Positions 1 to 12,000 of a stretch of 64,000 nucleotides of DNA are shown in pieces. The DNA is taken from NCBI RefSeq assembly GCF_000801105.2, contig NC_079516.1:27689043-27753042 (forward strand), in the 5' to 3' direction. The stretch comes from Raphanus sativus. Lineage: Eukaryota; Streptophyta; Magnoliopsida; Brassicales; Brassicaceae. Numbering within the stretch: position 1 is the stretch's first letter; every line of letters begins with the position of its first letter. The notes beneath the pieces are model-generated. The model was not told where the DNA came from. It saw only the letters and a list, made by a program, of their open reading frames with translations, and ran no database searches. The position numbers and the translations under genes were made by a program.

Positions 1-298
1 GAAGGGAACAAGTCTGGCAAAGCATTGGGCGTACATGGATGAATTCAGGATGTTTTTTATCTGCATTCAGTAAGGAAAGGAAGCCCAGGTCACAGCTAAA
101 GCCCATGGAGAGGTTTGAAATGGTTTTTGGGCTGAAAAATGGGTGTGAAGGAAGTATGGGCTATACTACGAATTTGGAGCTGAAATTTGGTACACTGAAC
201 CAAGATGGGATTTGGTAATAGCTTCCATAAGATCAGAGCAAAGTGGAATGTGAGACATGGGTAAGGAAGTGTCAAGATGGTTTCATGCAAGGGCTGGC

Positions 299-307
299 TA
301 TAAATAG
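299..307 (+). promoter_or_regulatory. TATA box of the LTR promoter
   Basis: TATAAATAG at 299-307 is a consensus plant TATA box placed early in the LTR, consistent with the U3 promoter of the element. No transcript evidence is available. Confidence 0.45.
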
Positions 308-1222
308 GATCCTTAGGTTGTCATTTTATCAGTTTGGAAATCCAGAGCTTTCTCTCTTGAGTCGTTCTTGTTGTTTGATCTTGAGAGAAAAAATTGCCAA
401 AAAACCGATTAATTTTCTAAGTGTGTGAGAAGAGTGTTAGGAGGCTGAGTAATGGCTGATCCTTAGGCTAGGATCTGTAGAGATGGTTTAGGAAGGGTGG
501 TAAGATTTTTATTTGGTGTTTAAAAGCGTTTTGTACCCTTGAGCCTTTAGCCTCCCTAAAACCGGTTTTTGGTAAAAATTAGGTGCATGCGTGTAGGAGA
601 GTGTTGTGGCCTTGAGCGTGGCTTGTCTCCTCTGTATGAAGACCTAGGTGGGTTCCGGAAGTGTTGTTTGTGTGTGTTAACCGTTTGTGGTTGCACGGAA
701 AAGCTTAGATCAAACTGATCTTTAAGCTAAACCGAGGAGCGGTTTGTGTGTGATTTGCATGGGAGTGTACTCCATGCGTGTGTTAATAATGTTGAATGAA
801 GTGTTTTGACTGTGTGCATATGTGTTTAAGTTGATAGAATGCTTGTGTGTTGATTGAGTTGCATGCATTGTCTAGTTGTAATGAATCGCGTGCTTGTGTA
901 GAAATGGTGTAGCATGTGTATCTAGACTTGAATTGTGTAGCATGCTTGTCTAGATGTTGTAATTGTGTAGCATGCATTGTGTTGTTGAGTTGTGGCATGC
1001 TTATCTAGACATTGTGGTAGAATGCATGGTGATTTGAGTGTTACTCTCACATGGCAGTTAAGGTGCTAGTTTTGCATTGTGATTGCATTAGCACTATTGA
1101 GTTGTTAGTAATGCATATGAGGATGCATTAGTTGTTGTAGCATGTGTTGCTAGGATTGTGTTGTTGATTCTAGCCTTACCAGTTAGGTGGCTACGACTAG
1201 TTGTGTGGAGGTTGCATGTCGA

Positions 1223-1376
1223 GTCTAGCGGAACCGGGTAGGTGAGCTATGACTAGTGTTGTGTAGCCTATTCGCGGAGAATAGTGCTTGTGTTGAGTTG
1301 TTTACTCTGTGTGAGTATGACATGCAATCTCAGTGACTGTGATAGTCTAGCGGAACCGGGTAGGTGAGCTATGACT
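1223..1376 (+). repeat. Internal direct repeat in the LTR
   Basis: A 32-bp unit beginning GTCTAGCGGAACCGGGTAGG occurs at 1223-1254 and again, near-identical, at 1345-1376, 122 bp apart. A related, weaker copy precedes it near 1168-1195. It is an internal LTR duplication of no known function. Confidence 0.7.
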
Positions 1377-2389
1377 TGAGTTAATGTGTGATCGCTGACC
1401 TGCAGGGCGCGATGTGAGACGGATTGACCTCGCTCATCTGCTTGTCAATGCTAAGTGGGTAGCGCCCATGGACAAGCGCTACATGACGATGTAGCCCGGA
1501 CTCGGAGTATGGCCGTTTGCCGGAACTGAATGCTTCAGCTATAGTACTGAGTGTTTATAGTGGGGAAGATTCAGCGATGAGATGGATAGGCTTCCGGTAT
1601 GAAGGGGTGGCTTCCCGAGGATGTTGTAGTAGGAGCTCCATCCATCTGCTGTGATTTGTGCGCACTTGAGTCTAGGATTGAGTCTAGACGAGTTGTGAGT
1701 TTGACAAGGCATATGGCTGTCTTGGTCTTACGCGTCGAGTAGAGAGTCTCTGCGTAGTGTAGTAGCATGCATTGTAGTACCATGTTTCCGCATTGCATAT
1801 TGTCGTTGCATCCTTGAGTGTTGCATGTTGCTTGATATGGGGTTGCTTGCTTGTTGGGGTTATTGGGTTTGATTGGGGAATTTGTTGTTGTAGTGGGCTG
1901 GTTCCCACTGAGTGACATTAGGTTGCTCATTCCCCATCGTTGTATCTTTTTGCAGGTAACCATAGAGGGTTTGGGCGTTAGCGGGGTGTGGAGGACGTGG
2001 CCTGTGTAGATTTGCGGTGCTGTTTGTAAGGAATAAGAAGACCGGAGTTTTCAGTTGTTTTATCGTTGGTGTTTTATGGGTACCTCTTTTTATTTCGAAC
2101 TTTGTTTTGTGTTTGCGGACATCATCGAGTTCCCGATATTTGTGATATAAATAAAATGTATGTTTAATATTAAAATCCCCGTCTAGCGCTGATTAATTAA
2201 GTCTTGTCCGGACTTAACACAACTCTTGACCAAGGATCGGGTTTGCAAGCCTTAGGCCGCGGTCGAGAGGGACGATATTGCGGTCGGACTGGCTGAGTTT
2301 CAGTTGGATCGGCTGTGGTGTCGTCAAACTGTGGCGCTTCCGGATCGGTTCTGGGTTTGTCTGGCCTAGGACGGTTCGGGGGTGTTACA

Positions 2390-3599
2390 CCGACCGTGGA
2401 TGCATATATATGGAGAACCAAGACGAGGAGGGCAATGAGACATAAACTTTACAGATCAACTTAGTATTTAGAGCAATTTAGGCGATTAAGGCAATTTTCT
2501 GTTTTTGTTATCGAGCTGCGATACAACTAAATCGCTCCCATGCAGATTCAGAATAAGATCTTCCCTGTTTTGCTCTTTGCTTCAATTTATTTAACTTCAT
2601 ATGTTTTTCTTATTTTTGATAACTTGTCGTTCGCTTAGCAGAAATCCGGAACTTCAGAGTAAGTTAGGGTTCGTTGACTTTCCTCCGATTACGGAATTCG
2701 ACGGTGCGAATTTTGGTTTCTACAAAGTGTCGCTCGACACTGCATCCTCAATATCGCTCGACATCGGAGCAAGTAGATGGACTGAATCTATTTAAAGACC
2801 GACGTGGACTCAGAAGTCACCACATATTAGATAATGGAGAAATCTTGAGAGTCTTATTGAAACTCTTTAGGTTTTTATATTGATTTCTATTTCATCTTTT
2901 AATCTATGATTTATGTTTTATTTATCATATTTGAATAGATATTCAAATAGGTTTAGTGATTTATTAGAATTTTGATGAACTTTTGAAATATAGAATTAAT
3001 AGTGTGATTGTATCCTAGAGTAGCTATAAGAATTAAAAAAAAAAGTTAATCTTGGCAAATGAGTAAAAGCCTCAAAGCCTTTTTCTAGAAAGAAAAAAAA
3101 CAGAGAAAAACGAATCATGAACTGTTTGTAGCATTTAGTGTTAAAAAAGAAAAAAATAGTTTGTAGAATTTTAACATCTCTTGTAATAAAAATTATAGCT
3201 CGATCTGTGCATTCATGCGGATTTGGTTTTGACCTTTTTATAAATTGTTTAGTCAAATTTTTAAACATGTAGGTTAATAAGATATTTTTATGTTCATACA
3301 AAATTATCTAGACTCGGAAAAATTCAAATCGTACACTCTCCAAAATTTTTTAATATCCGAACATAGTTTACTTTTAAAATCCAAAAACCCGATACTCATA
3401 AAAAACATCTGTAATGTATACCTGAATATCCATGTCTAATTGATTATGTTAGCAAATAAAATAATTTGGTTAAGTGGTTTGAATTATTGTCACTAATGGA
3501 GTAATTTTATTTAAACACGTGAAATTATTATGGTTAATAAGTAAAATAAATGTAATAGAATTATTATGGTAAATATAATTAATGAAGTACAATATAACT
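2390..3599. other. Intergenic, no supported gene
   Basis: About 1.2 kb, becoming strongly AT-rich after 2880. The overlapping small frames at 2601-2883 have no recognisable domain and no neighbouring exon; 2640-2800 is somewhat GC-richer and might be old TE or genic debris, but I cannot name it. I see no RNA gene. Confidence 0.5.
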
Positions 3600-3790
3600 T
3601 CTTTAAATTAGTACTCTATAAATTAATATACACTAAAAACTTCTATAAAATAATATAATTTTATAGTCACAAACTGAGTTTTTTTGTTCAATTAGTATAT
3701 CGATAAATTAGTAATCTCTATAAATTAATAAAAAATTATAGTATTGGTGTAATTCCAACATTATTAATTTATAGATGTTTTATTGTAGTT
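3600..3790. mobile_element. MITE-like AT-rich repeat with CTCTATAAATTAATA motifs
   Basis: The word TCTATAAATTAATA or close variants recurs in direct and inverted form (about 3613, 3718 and the inverse near 3765-3775). This is a known style of subterminal repeat in crucifer MITEs. Exact ends and target duplication could not be fixed, so the boundaries are approximate. Confidence 0.35.
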
Positions 3791-5045
3791 TTGGAATAGT
3801 AAAAAATAAATGTAAAATATGTAATAATATAATTAAATAAAAAATAAACTTATTAGAATTAGTCGAAAAGAGAATGAAAATCTGTAAAAATCTGTTTAAA
3901 ATTAGGTAAGAATTTTTTGTACTTTAATTTTAATAGAATAGATAAGTATCATGACATTTTCTATATGTTAGTATATATTATTCTAGTCACAAGATAAGCA
4001 AAAATAGTATATCTGAACAAAATCATTGAGCTCTATGTTAAATCATCTTATCGTCACTCAAACGTATTATGAAGACCGATTATGATGAATATGATATTAA
4101 CAGAAAGATTATACGTGACAAGTGAATTCGTCAACGTTAATTAGTTCAAGTAGCAATTAAAGTGAAGAAGGGTCAACGTCCTTCCACCAAACAGTGTCCA
4201 AACAATTATGAATCTTCAAAATTTTTGACTCAAATCATCTCATTATTTGGTTTCTCACCACCACTCAATTTTTAATTATATTTTGTTATAGCCACAATTC
4301 AAACATTTACGGCCGCAACTTATTCTTTTACTCATCGTGAACGTGTAATATTGGCGTGTTAAAAAGTGTCACTCCATTATCATTTTTGTTTTTATACAAT
4401 CAATTTACTCACAATTATTTCAAAATACTGTTCCAAAATATTGAGAAAACAAATTGAAGTCAGCTCCCTTAGATATAAAACATCAGATTTTGAAAAAAAT
4501 TGTCCATTTCAAATTAATAATTCAGCATTCATTTCAATCCATTTTCTTAAATCTGCATCATTATATTTATAAATTTAACATAGATTCATTTGATTTCTAC
4601 AATAGAAAATTAAAATCAATAACAAATGAGTAACAACAAATCCACCAGTTTTGTCAAAAATTTTATAATCTTTAAATTTGAATTTTCCGTTAAATTATAT
4701 TTTTCTGTGTCTAATATAGTATTTAAAATCTTATAGTACTATTTTCAGTTTAATTTTGGTAAAATGGAAAAAATATTTGGTTTAGTTTTGGTAAAGTGAA
4801 AAAAAATAATATTGGTTAATGAAAATCTTGATATTGTTTTATTATTAATAAGAAATCATTTAAAAATATTAGGGTAAAATGTTAAATTTTTGATTAATAA
4901 AATTTACTTAGGAAACTACATTCAATTCAGTTCTAACAATTTTCAAATTAAAATATTTTAAGAGTCTATTAGACATGAATAACACAATATTTTAATAGTT
5001 ATATTCAAATATTGATTTCATAACAAGGGATTTTTAATTCCTTTA

Positions 5046-5543
5046 ATGCTTAATATACATAGGACAACACCGTATGTAGAGGTCGCGACCCTACCGTCAA
5101 TTCCAGGACGATGGTATTTTATAGATGGTTCTTAGAAAGAAAATGATATTTTTCCGGACAAGGTTTTGATGGTCTGATGGGGACAAGAAATGTCAGAGCT
5201 AGTCTTTCCCTTCTTTATACAGAGGTGGAAGTTATACTTTGGGCAATGGAGTGTATGAGGAACTTACGTCAGTTTTGCAACAGATTTTTTCAATTGGTGA
5301 AGATAGTTTTGGAACCAGAAGAATGGTCAGTTTTTGCAAGTTATTTGAGAGATATAAAGACCCTAAAAGAAAATTTCCTCGGTTCTGAGATCATTCATGT
5401 ACCACGGACGCAAAACTCAAAGAAGAATAATCTAGCACGCAGTGTTAGAAAACAACTGTTTTTCGTCGTTCACATAGACGTGAAGCTACCAGTTTGGTTT
5501 ATAGAAACAGTATGAGTCTGTTTAAGTTGATGACAAAAAAAAA
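5046..5543 (+). mobile_element. 5'-truncated LINE fragment (RNase H tail)
   Basis: The fragment translates as the C-terminal RNase H domain of a plant L1-type LINE: RWYFIDGSW, then frame breaks, EVILWAMECMRNLRQF, LVKIVLEPEEW, IIHVPRTQNS, LARSVRKQ and LPVWFIETV before the stop, then GTTTAAGTTGATGAC and an A-run at 5533-5543. The segment carrying the conserved TDC catalytic Asp appears deleted between NLRQF and LVKIV. The duplicate locus at about 48650 lacks it and gives the empty site. Flanking ATTCCTTTA (5037-5045) and AATCCTTTA (5542-5550) look like a slightly diverged target duplication. It lies about 200-700 bp upstream of the copy A TATA box. Confidence 0.8.
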
Positions 5544-5751
5544 TCCTTTACCGAAACGATTGTAAATCTAAAAGCCAATAACATTAGATTTCAACATATT
5601 TCAATTGAGTTATTCTAAATGTAATAACCAATAACACTACATTTTACTATAAAAGTTACAATTATAAATCTATATAATTAAATTTGAATCCACTATTGAA
5701 TAACAACACGTAAAATTTCACATTTCTGGCAGTTTGACACCCTCTCTCTCC

Positions 5752-5759
5752 TATAAATA
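5752..5759 (+). promoter_or_regulatory. TATA box of cupredoxin gene copy A
   Basis: TATAAATA at 5752-5759, 71 bp before the ATG at 5830, preceded by a CT-rich stretch (CTCTCTCTCC), a normal plant core-promoter arrangement. The same box is conserved in copy B at 49776-49783. Confidence 0.75.
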
Positions 5760-5829
5760 GTCAATCTCTAAACCTCAAAAAACCATTACAATCATTTATC
5801 AAATAAATAACATTTCAAAAGAAAAAGCG

Positions 5830-7634
5830 ATGGCACCCTCTCGTTTTCTAAACCTTGTTTTAGTCTTTGTGACCGTGGTCTCCATATTCTCCACATTTGC
5901 TGAGGCCAATAGGGGATTTGGATGGGGTTGGGGTGGAGGCTCAAACTATTCAAGCAGTTCAGGTTCAAGCCCGGGCTCAGGATGGGGTTGGGGCTCTAGC
6001 CGGAATGGCTCAGGATGGAGTTGGGGTGCTGGCACCAACTATTCAAGTGGTTCAAGTTCGAGCCCTGGATCGGGATGGAGTTGGGGTTGGGGTATGGGCT
6101 CCAACCATTCAAGTGGTTCAGGTTCAAGCCCTTGGTCCGGCTCTGGTTGGGGTTGGGGTCCTAAGAACACAAACAGCTCAAGATCTGGCAGCTCCGGTTC
6201 AGGCTGGGGATGGGGAGGTCACTCAAAAGGCTATAACGCAACCTACAATGCACCTAGAAAGATCATAGTCGGTGGAGACAGAGAGTGGACATATGGTTTC
6301 AATTACTCCGACTGGGCTTCTAAGACTGCCCCCTTCTTTCTCAATGACATACTTGGTGAGTGTTTTCTTATTTTGTTTTCTACAGAATCTCACAAATTGT
6401 TCAACAATATATAGTTTTATAGTAGAAGCACATAAAAGCTGATTAATATCTTTATAGATACTATATGTCCAGCATAACATATTAGATGAAAAAGACGTTA
6501 GTCAATCTCTTTTATATTATTCAGAATCACTATTGTGAACTATGAAATGGGTCATCAGTAAAATGATTTTTAAAACCTTTAGAGAAGTGAGTTGGTTTAT
6601 CTAAACATATGCTATATTTTTCATTAAATTAACCGTAAAGAAAATTAGTAATCTACAAAAATATTATTCATTCTTTTTTAAATGAAAACTACGAAATTAT
6701 TTAGTCTAATTAAAATATGTATGTCAATTAATGATGTTGAATAATAAAAATTTAATAACAAAGTAAATCTTCTATCACTTTATTTAGTTTTATATTATTA
6801 ACAAAAATAAAAAATCACATTAACCATATAATAAAAAAATTGTTTTCCGTATATATTAATTACTAAAACTGTTAAAAATCCCAAAATAGAAATTTTGTAA
6901 TCAACCATTTAAAATTTAAAATGATTTAAAATTTTATTATAACAAGATACAAATGATCATAAAACTATATGAGAATGAATTATCATTTCATAGATATACA
7001 TATTAAAAATATATATTTACTTTTCATATCGTTAAAATAAACTATATACCAAATAAAATAAATAAGTATTTTTTTTTTCAAATTTTAAAGATATGTAACA
7101 TACTTGAACTGATAAAAATAAATACTTTTATAATTTTCGTTTGATCAAATCATTAAAATAAATTTTACATATCTTTTATTATTATTTAAAAGTACGTAAT
7201 AATTTCAAAAATTTATTTATTTAACAAGTCTATTAAATTTCACGAAATATAACATGGTCTAGTTTGTATCATATTAGTCCACATTGTTTGTTGTCAAGTT
7301 CATAGCTATCATCATATTTTTGACATTGCTAATAATATCAATAAGTTTGACGATAATATTATGATATATTTATCCGATTGCAGTGTTCAAATACAACCCA
7401 CCAGCACCGTTCACGCACAGCGTCTACTTGTTTTCTAACCCATCGAGCTACGAAAAGTGCAATGTGAAGAAAGGAAAGATGATAGCATCACCGAAGCAAG
7501 GTGCTGGGAATGGCTTTGAGCTTGTTCTTACAAAAATGAGGCCTTACTACATCTCGTGCGGTGAGCACGACGGTGCTCATTGCAGCAATGGCACCATGAA
7601 GTTTACCGTCATTCCGATCCTCCCCCGTTGGTAA
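5830..7634 (+). CDS. Secreted Gly/Ser/Trp-rich cupredoxin (phytocyanin-like) protein, copy A; exons 5830-6355 and 7384-7634
   Basis: The spliced product is 258 aa. Residues 1-26 form a signal peptide (hydrophobic LVLVFVTVVSIFSTF, cleavage after AEA). Residues 27 to about 140 are low-complexity repeats of GWGWG with SSGSSPGS, followed by a cupredoxin domain. The type-I copper ligands are all visible: His in THSVYLF, Cys in YYISCGEH, His in GAHC and Met in GTMKF; EKC and AHC supply the structural disulfide pair. The family is known to bind copper and act outside the cell or at the wall; the exact role here is unknown. The intron (6356-7383) has donor GTGAGT and acceptor TTGCAG, phase 1, splitting a Val codon. 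The ATG is the first after the TATA box and gives the signal peptide. No GPI-type hydrophobic C-terminus is present; it ends LPRW. Sequence conservation in copy B over both exons supports function. Confidence 0.92.
6580..6970 (+). repeat. Intron segment related to Helitron-internal DNA
   Basis: Within the 1028-bp intron, a stretch around 6590-6970 (TTGGTTTATCTAAACATATG, GTCAATTAATGATGTTGAAT, ATTACTAAAACTGTTAAAAA, ATACAAATGATCA) is colinear with the body of the small Helitron at 48719-49651. The same segment is in the copy B intron at about 50650-51030, so it entered before the duplication. No intact Helitron ends are seen in the intron. Confidence 0.55.
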
Positions 7635-8032
7635 CTTGTTTGGTGTTTAAAGCCAAATCCAGAGTCAAAAGCATCAAAGATTAGGTTTTCATTTTGTTGT
7701 GTCTTCAAATAACAGATTACCATTATTCACATTTTGTTGGGATTTATTTGTGGTTTTGCTTTGTCTTTTTTTTTTATGAGATCACCCTGGTTTATGTATC
7801 CTACCATATTTTCGTGGTAAAAATTAATGGCAAGATTTAATACTTATTCAAAAATGACAAATGATTAAGCGAACCAGAAAATGCGTTAGTAGAATTGAAT
7901 ATGAGAGATTGTAATGTAAACTCAAAAGGTTTATTAAGTTCAAGGTTTCTAATAGATTGTAATGTAAACTCAAAAGGTTCCTGATGTTGAGCTGGTAGAG
8001 AAGAATAAATCATCTCTTTTGTCTTACAAATG
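7635..8032 (+). other. 3' flank of cupredoxin copy A
   Basis: Contains the presumed 3' UTR. There is no canonical AATAAA close to the stop; copy B has AATAAA at about 51769 where copy A reads AAATAA. A 26-bp word (AGATTGTAATGTAAACTCAA...) is tandemly repeated at 7908 and 7952, a small duplication not in copy B. No gene is seen. Confidence 0.5.
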
Positions 8033-8262
8033 CAAACCCAAACAGTTGTGCAAAACTTTCCTGAACTTTTCTTTAAGTATATGTTGTTTATTCAATCTCC
8101 TGAACCATCTGTTTCCTGTTTTCTATCCTTAAATTAGAGATTTTCTTGTCGGATAAGATTCATTAGGATCTGTTGGAAAATCTATCTGATTTGTGTGTGC
8201 TAACTAGATTTGCATGTACCTTTTTCAGATGTTGATGGAAATCTTTGTTTAAGTACTTTACA
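8033..8262 (+). repeat. 230-bp direct repeat, unit 1
   Basis: Diverged direct repeat of 8778-9003. Shared landmarks in order: GTTGTGCAAAAC, CTGAACT, TATGTTGTTT, AGATTTTTTTG-like tract, TTAGGAT and TTTGTTAAG. The two units flank the RT fragment at 8270-8510, as decayed LTRs or element ends might. Confidence 0.65.
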
Positions 8263-8269
8263 AGCAAGA

Positions 8270-8510
8270 TCATAAGCCTTGTGGTCCAAAGCTCAGTCAC
8301 CATTGGCATTGACAACCCTGTCTTGAGATCTTTCAAAAGACACTTTGTAGTTATTTACTTTGGTGACACCCTGATTTTTAGCAAGAAATTGACTTAACAT
8401 CACTTGAATGCTATGCTAGAAGCAGTTAGGAAAAAATATTTGTTTTCTAACTTTAATGCGTGCTGTGAAATGCTAGAATTTGAAGACTATATAATTCCAA
8501 AACAAGAATT
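8270..8510 (+). pseudogene. Ty3/gypsy reverse transcriptase fragment
   Basis: One frame reads FKRHFVVIYFGDTLIFSKKL, a stop, then HLNAMLEAVRKKYLFSNFN and FEDYII. This matches the palm of Ty3/gypsy RT, in which the motif is F-V-V-V-Y-F-D-D-I-L-I-Y-S followed by H-L..V...L...LF.N. The catalytic YFDD has become YFGD and there is a stop, so it is dead. A second, more decayed copy with similar AT-rich downstream DNA lies at 39837-40090. Confidence 0.7.
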
Positions 8511-8777
8511 TTAATACTTTTATTAGTAAAATATTTTTATGTATGGAATAACAGATTTTCCTTTTACTATATTAAATTTTTAATTTTAATTATTTTTATT
8601 TTTTATTTATCAAAAGGATACAAACATCCTTATCAAATAATTCAAAAGTTCTTTGAACAATTAATTCTAAACATTATTTAACTTACATTTATATTATATT
8701 AACTGTTGACAAGGAAACTCTATAGCTAATCCAATTATTAGAAGACTATCCATTCGTTGTAAACCATGTCCTTAAAC

Positions 8778-9003
8778 GCAAATCCGAGTTAATTGTGCAA
8801 AACATTCCTGAACTCTTCTCTAAATGTATGTTGTTTCTTCAATTTTCTGAACTATATATTGATTGTTTTCTTCCCTTAAGTTAGATATTTTTTTGTGGGA
8901 AAAGAACCGTTAGGATTTGTGGGAACTTTTGTATGATTTTTGTGTGTTAACATGAATTTTATGTACTTTTTCTTTATATGGTGATGCAAAATCTTTGTTA
9001 AGA
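8778..9003 (+). repeat. 230-bp direct repeat, unit 2
   Basis: Second unit of the repeat at 8033-8262. It ends next to AAGAGCACCGAC, the start of a MITE-like sequence. The 515-bp spacer between the units holds the RT fragment and AT-rich DNA. Confidence 0.65.
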
Positions 9004-9065
9004 GCACCGACAACTGTGCTGCTCTCAAACGAGCTCTCAACATTAAAATTTCAAAATAAATAAAA

Positions 9066-12000
9066 CTAAGATAAGATCTGCGTCTTACGCAGAATGAAAT
9101 GATTAAATTTGTTATTTTGAAGATAAAAAGACATTAGGTCTATTTAATTTGGATATCAGTATGTTTTGGGTTGGCTGTTTCGGGTTTTAATGTCGTCCAA
9201 TTATATAACTGCATTTTAAATACTTTATTTTTTTTGTTCGGTTAAATTGAGGTTTTTGATTTTATGGTGATAATCCAATGACTAAAAGTATTTATTTGGT
9301 TTGTTATATCAAATCGAGATAATTGTTGATTAAAATAAATAAATTCATAAAAAAACACTTCATTATAATTTGGTTAATAGTCAAATGAACCACTAAAAAT
9401 CTATTTTTATCAAAATTCGTATACATTTAGAATCCTCGCTTCAGGTGAAATTTAATTATGTATGTATATATATATTTTAAAGCAAAAATATAAAAAAATG
9501 GTTGATAAATTCATAAAAGTACCGTTTATTAATACTGAAACAAATGTTTGGTCAATATAACAGTTCAAACTTAAAACGCTTAAAATATTAATTAAAAATA
9601 AAATTGATTCGGGTTAACAAGTGTTTATTTTATCATATAAAGAAAATCAAATTATATACATAAACAATAAAATTAATACATATACAAATTAAGCCTGTGG
9701 AATTTATTCTTATATTGTGTTATACTTTGACCACATCGGTTTGTAAATTCGTAATTAATAGTTCAACACATATTTTACAATTGGATCTTCTTAAAAACAA
9801 ATAAAACCTAAGATTCTAACATTTTTTTAGTTTTTTTTGGGCTCAGATTCTAAAATGTATTTTGTAAAGTAGGGCCCATAACATGAAAATGATGTAGGCA
9901 AGAGATATAAAAAGTAAAGACGACTGCAACCGTAGAGGGTTCGTCCGATTCGGTTTCGTCCCACAACCTGTTCAGTCGATCCTTTCGAATGGCTCTATCC
10001 ATAGTTTGTTTGGTGTAGACGGTTCGCAAATTTTATCTCATAAATCAATCTAATCAGATCCATCGGAGATTGTACTTCACCTGATCGGCGATTGTTCATC
10101 AGTCGATTTTACTACTCGAAAGTGTAACCATTCGAATAACATCAATAACAGCGTATTGAGGTTAGTGTTCTAGCTTCCTATAACTTTTTGCTTGCGATTC
10201 AGTAGTATACATCTTTAATAATTCTTGAATACGATACGAAATAACGATGGTGTGTATTTATTATATAGGAACTACATAGAAGTAAGCAAGATAGAGAAAT
10301 CTAGTGTAAATAAAAAAAACTAAATTCCATTATAATAACGATGCATATATCATTCTTTCAAATACAAAGAATGGTCTAAATAGAAATATGTATTGTAAAA
10401 AAACAACTTCAATTCAAAATAAGATAGAATAACTTCGCGACTTCAGAAATCGATGATTAGAATCCTGCAATGACAGAAGTTCAATATATGAGGAAGAACC
10501 AAGTTTTTATTGTATATACTACTCATATTAAATAACCAACTTAGTAAAGTATGCTTACTGCGATTTGAAGAACTGAATCTCTGGGATGTCAGTATCAAAC
10601 AGAATTTCAGAACCATCTTCCATGTTTGTAACATAACCTATAAATTAACATCAACAATATGTTCACAAACCAGAAATTTTGAATAGTAAAGATTCCAAAT
10701 AAATATAGATTACCTGCTCCTCACTCAATTCGCCATAATCTTAAAACACATACTACAACACCTGCAATATTAGAACACCAGAGTGCATTTAAACTATGGG
10801 GTAGAGCTCCATAAGCAACACACTTGATATGAGTGTACCTGATATTTTTGAGTTATATATCAGTCAATATAACTTGTACACACTGGTTCAAAACCAGTTA
10901 GCTCGTCCAGAAAGTATCACACTGGTTCAAAAACAGTTAGCTCATCGGGCAAAGTATCACAACACCGCACACGTGTTGTCGAGAGAAATCCAAGTTTGTA
11001 TGGATGTATGGCTGTTCGGTATGAACCGCATGAGGGGCTGAGTGAACAGTTGATGAGAATCTTGGAACTGCCTTGTGACAGAAATGAGTCAAACTGATTC
11101 ACCAGATCCTTTTTAATGGAAGCGTTAATCTTAACACCTACAAAAATTTATAGCAGTACACGAAAAACAAGCATACACAAATTTATAAATATCAGAACAC
11201 AAGAGTAAAGATGCCCTACGTTGGAGTCGATTAGAATCATCTCGATCGTCAGACCACCAGCAGCAGAATACTGTTTCCATAAACGTATGATCTTCACCCT
11301 AATCTTCCACATCGACTTGAATGGTTTCAAATCACACAATGCAGTTATCGCAGCCATTATAGTAGAATCTATAAAAATTTCTAAGTTGTCACGTGTATGG
11401 ATGCAGTTATATGAATGAGAGAAATGAGTCTTATATAGGTTATGTAAACCTAATTCCATGGCACATAGGTCGCTTGTAAATTGACATTAATACCATATAT
11501 TCTCACCTTGCCGTTCACTCTAAGTTATATATATAGATTACCATAACATAAAAATGTCAAATATTTGCTATTCAATATCATTAATTTACCTTGCCAATCA
11601 CTCAGAACCATTAAATATTACATAAACTCACACTTTTTGGTTTAATTCGGATTGAATATTCCGCTTCAGTAACGGTTTAATAGTATTAACCGAATAATCA
11701 TAAAATGTTTTTTGTATATCACTACATCGTCATTAACATTATCTATGAGTGAAAACAGTTACGTGCATGTTAAACTATAACAACTTGAGTTCCAAGAATT
11801 AACAAAAACGAAATTATTTTTTTACTTTCACGGCTAAACAAAAACGTACATGCATGAATTCAAAAAGGTACTTGCATGAGCCATCTACAATGACAATTCA
11901 AAGTAATGGTTACAGTGAACTTCGACCGTACTAATTGTTGTTATGTGTCTTGTATGATGTTCTGTCATTAGTCAAAGCGACTGTTGACTATCGCTTGTTA

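Larger units (their letters stand above)
1..2389 (+). mobile_element. LTR of a chromovirus-like retrotransposon (3' part; left end outside window)
   Basis: The block ends at 2389 in GGGGGTGTTACA, the usual 3' terminus of Tekay/Del-type plant LTRs (5' ends TGTAACACCCC). No primer-binding site follows, so this is a 3' LTR or a solo LTR, not a 5' LTR. A TATAAATAG box lies at 299-307 and a poly(A)-like AATAAAATG near 2150, as expected for U3/R/U5. There is no coding capacity; the short reading frames inside are chance. The region is G/T-rich with degenerate repeats of a GTGTAGCATGC-like word (about 840-1150). The left boundary and the matching target-site copy are not in the window, so total length is unknown. 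The family assignment rests on the terminus only. Confidence 0.68.
4009..8007 (+). repeat. Segmental duplication, copy A (cupredoxin gene plus flanks)
   Basis: From about 4009 (TATCTGAACAAAATCATTG) to about 8007 (GAGCTGGTAGAGAAGAATAA) this block is colinear with 45174-52067 in the same orientation. Similarity covers about 1.7 kb of upstream sequence, both exons, the intron and about 370 bp of 3' flank, and stops abruptly at both sides. Copy B has three insertions absent here; copy A has one LINE fragment (5046-5543) absent from copy B. Confidence 0.88.

Noticed and set aside
5897..6268. Second long frame over cupredoxin exon 1 (and the matching 49892-50344)
   Set aside because: It is a shifted reading of the Gly/Trp repeat; Val/Gln/Ala repeats result from the codon pattern. 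The signal peptide and copper domain are in the other frame.
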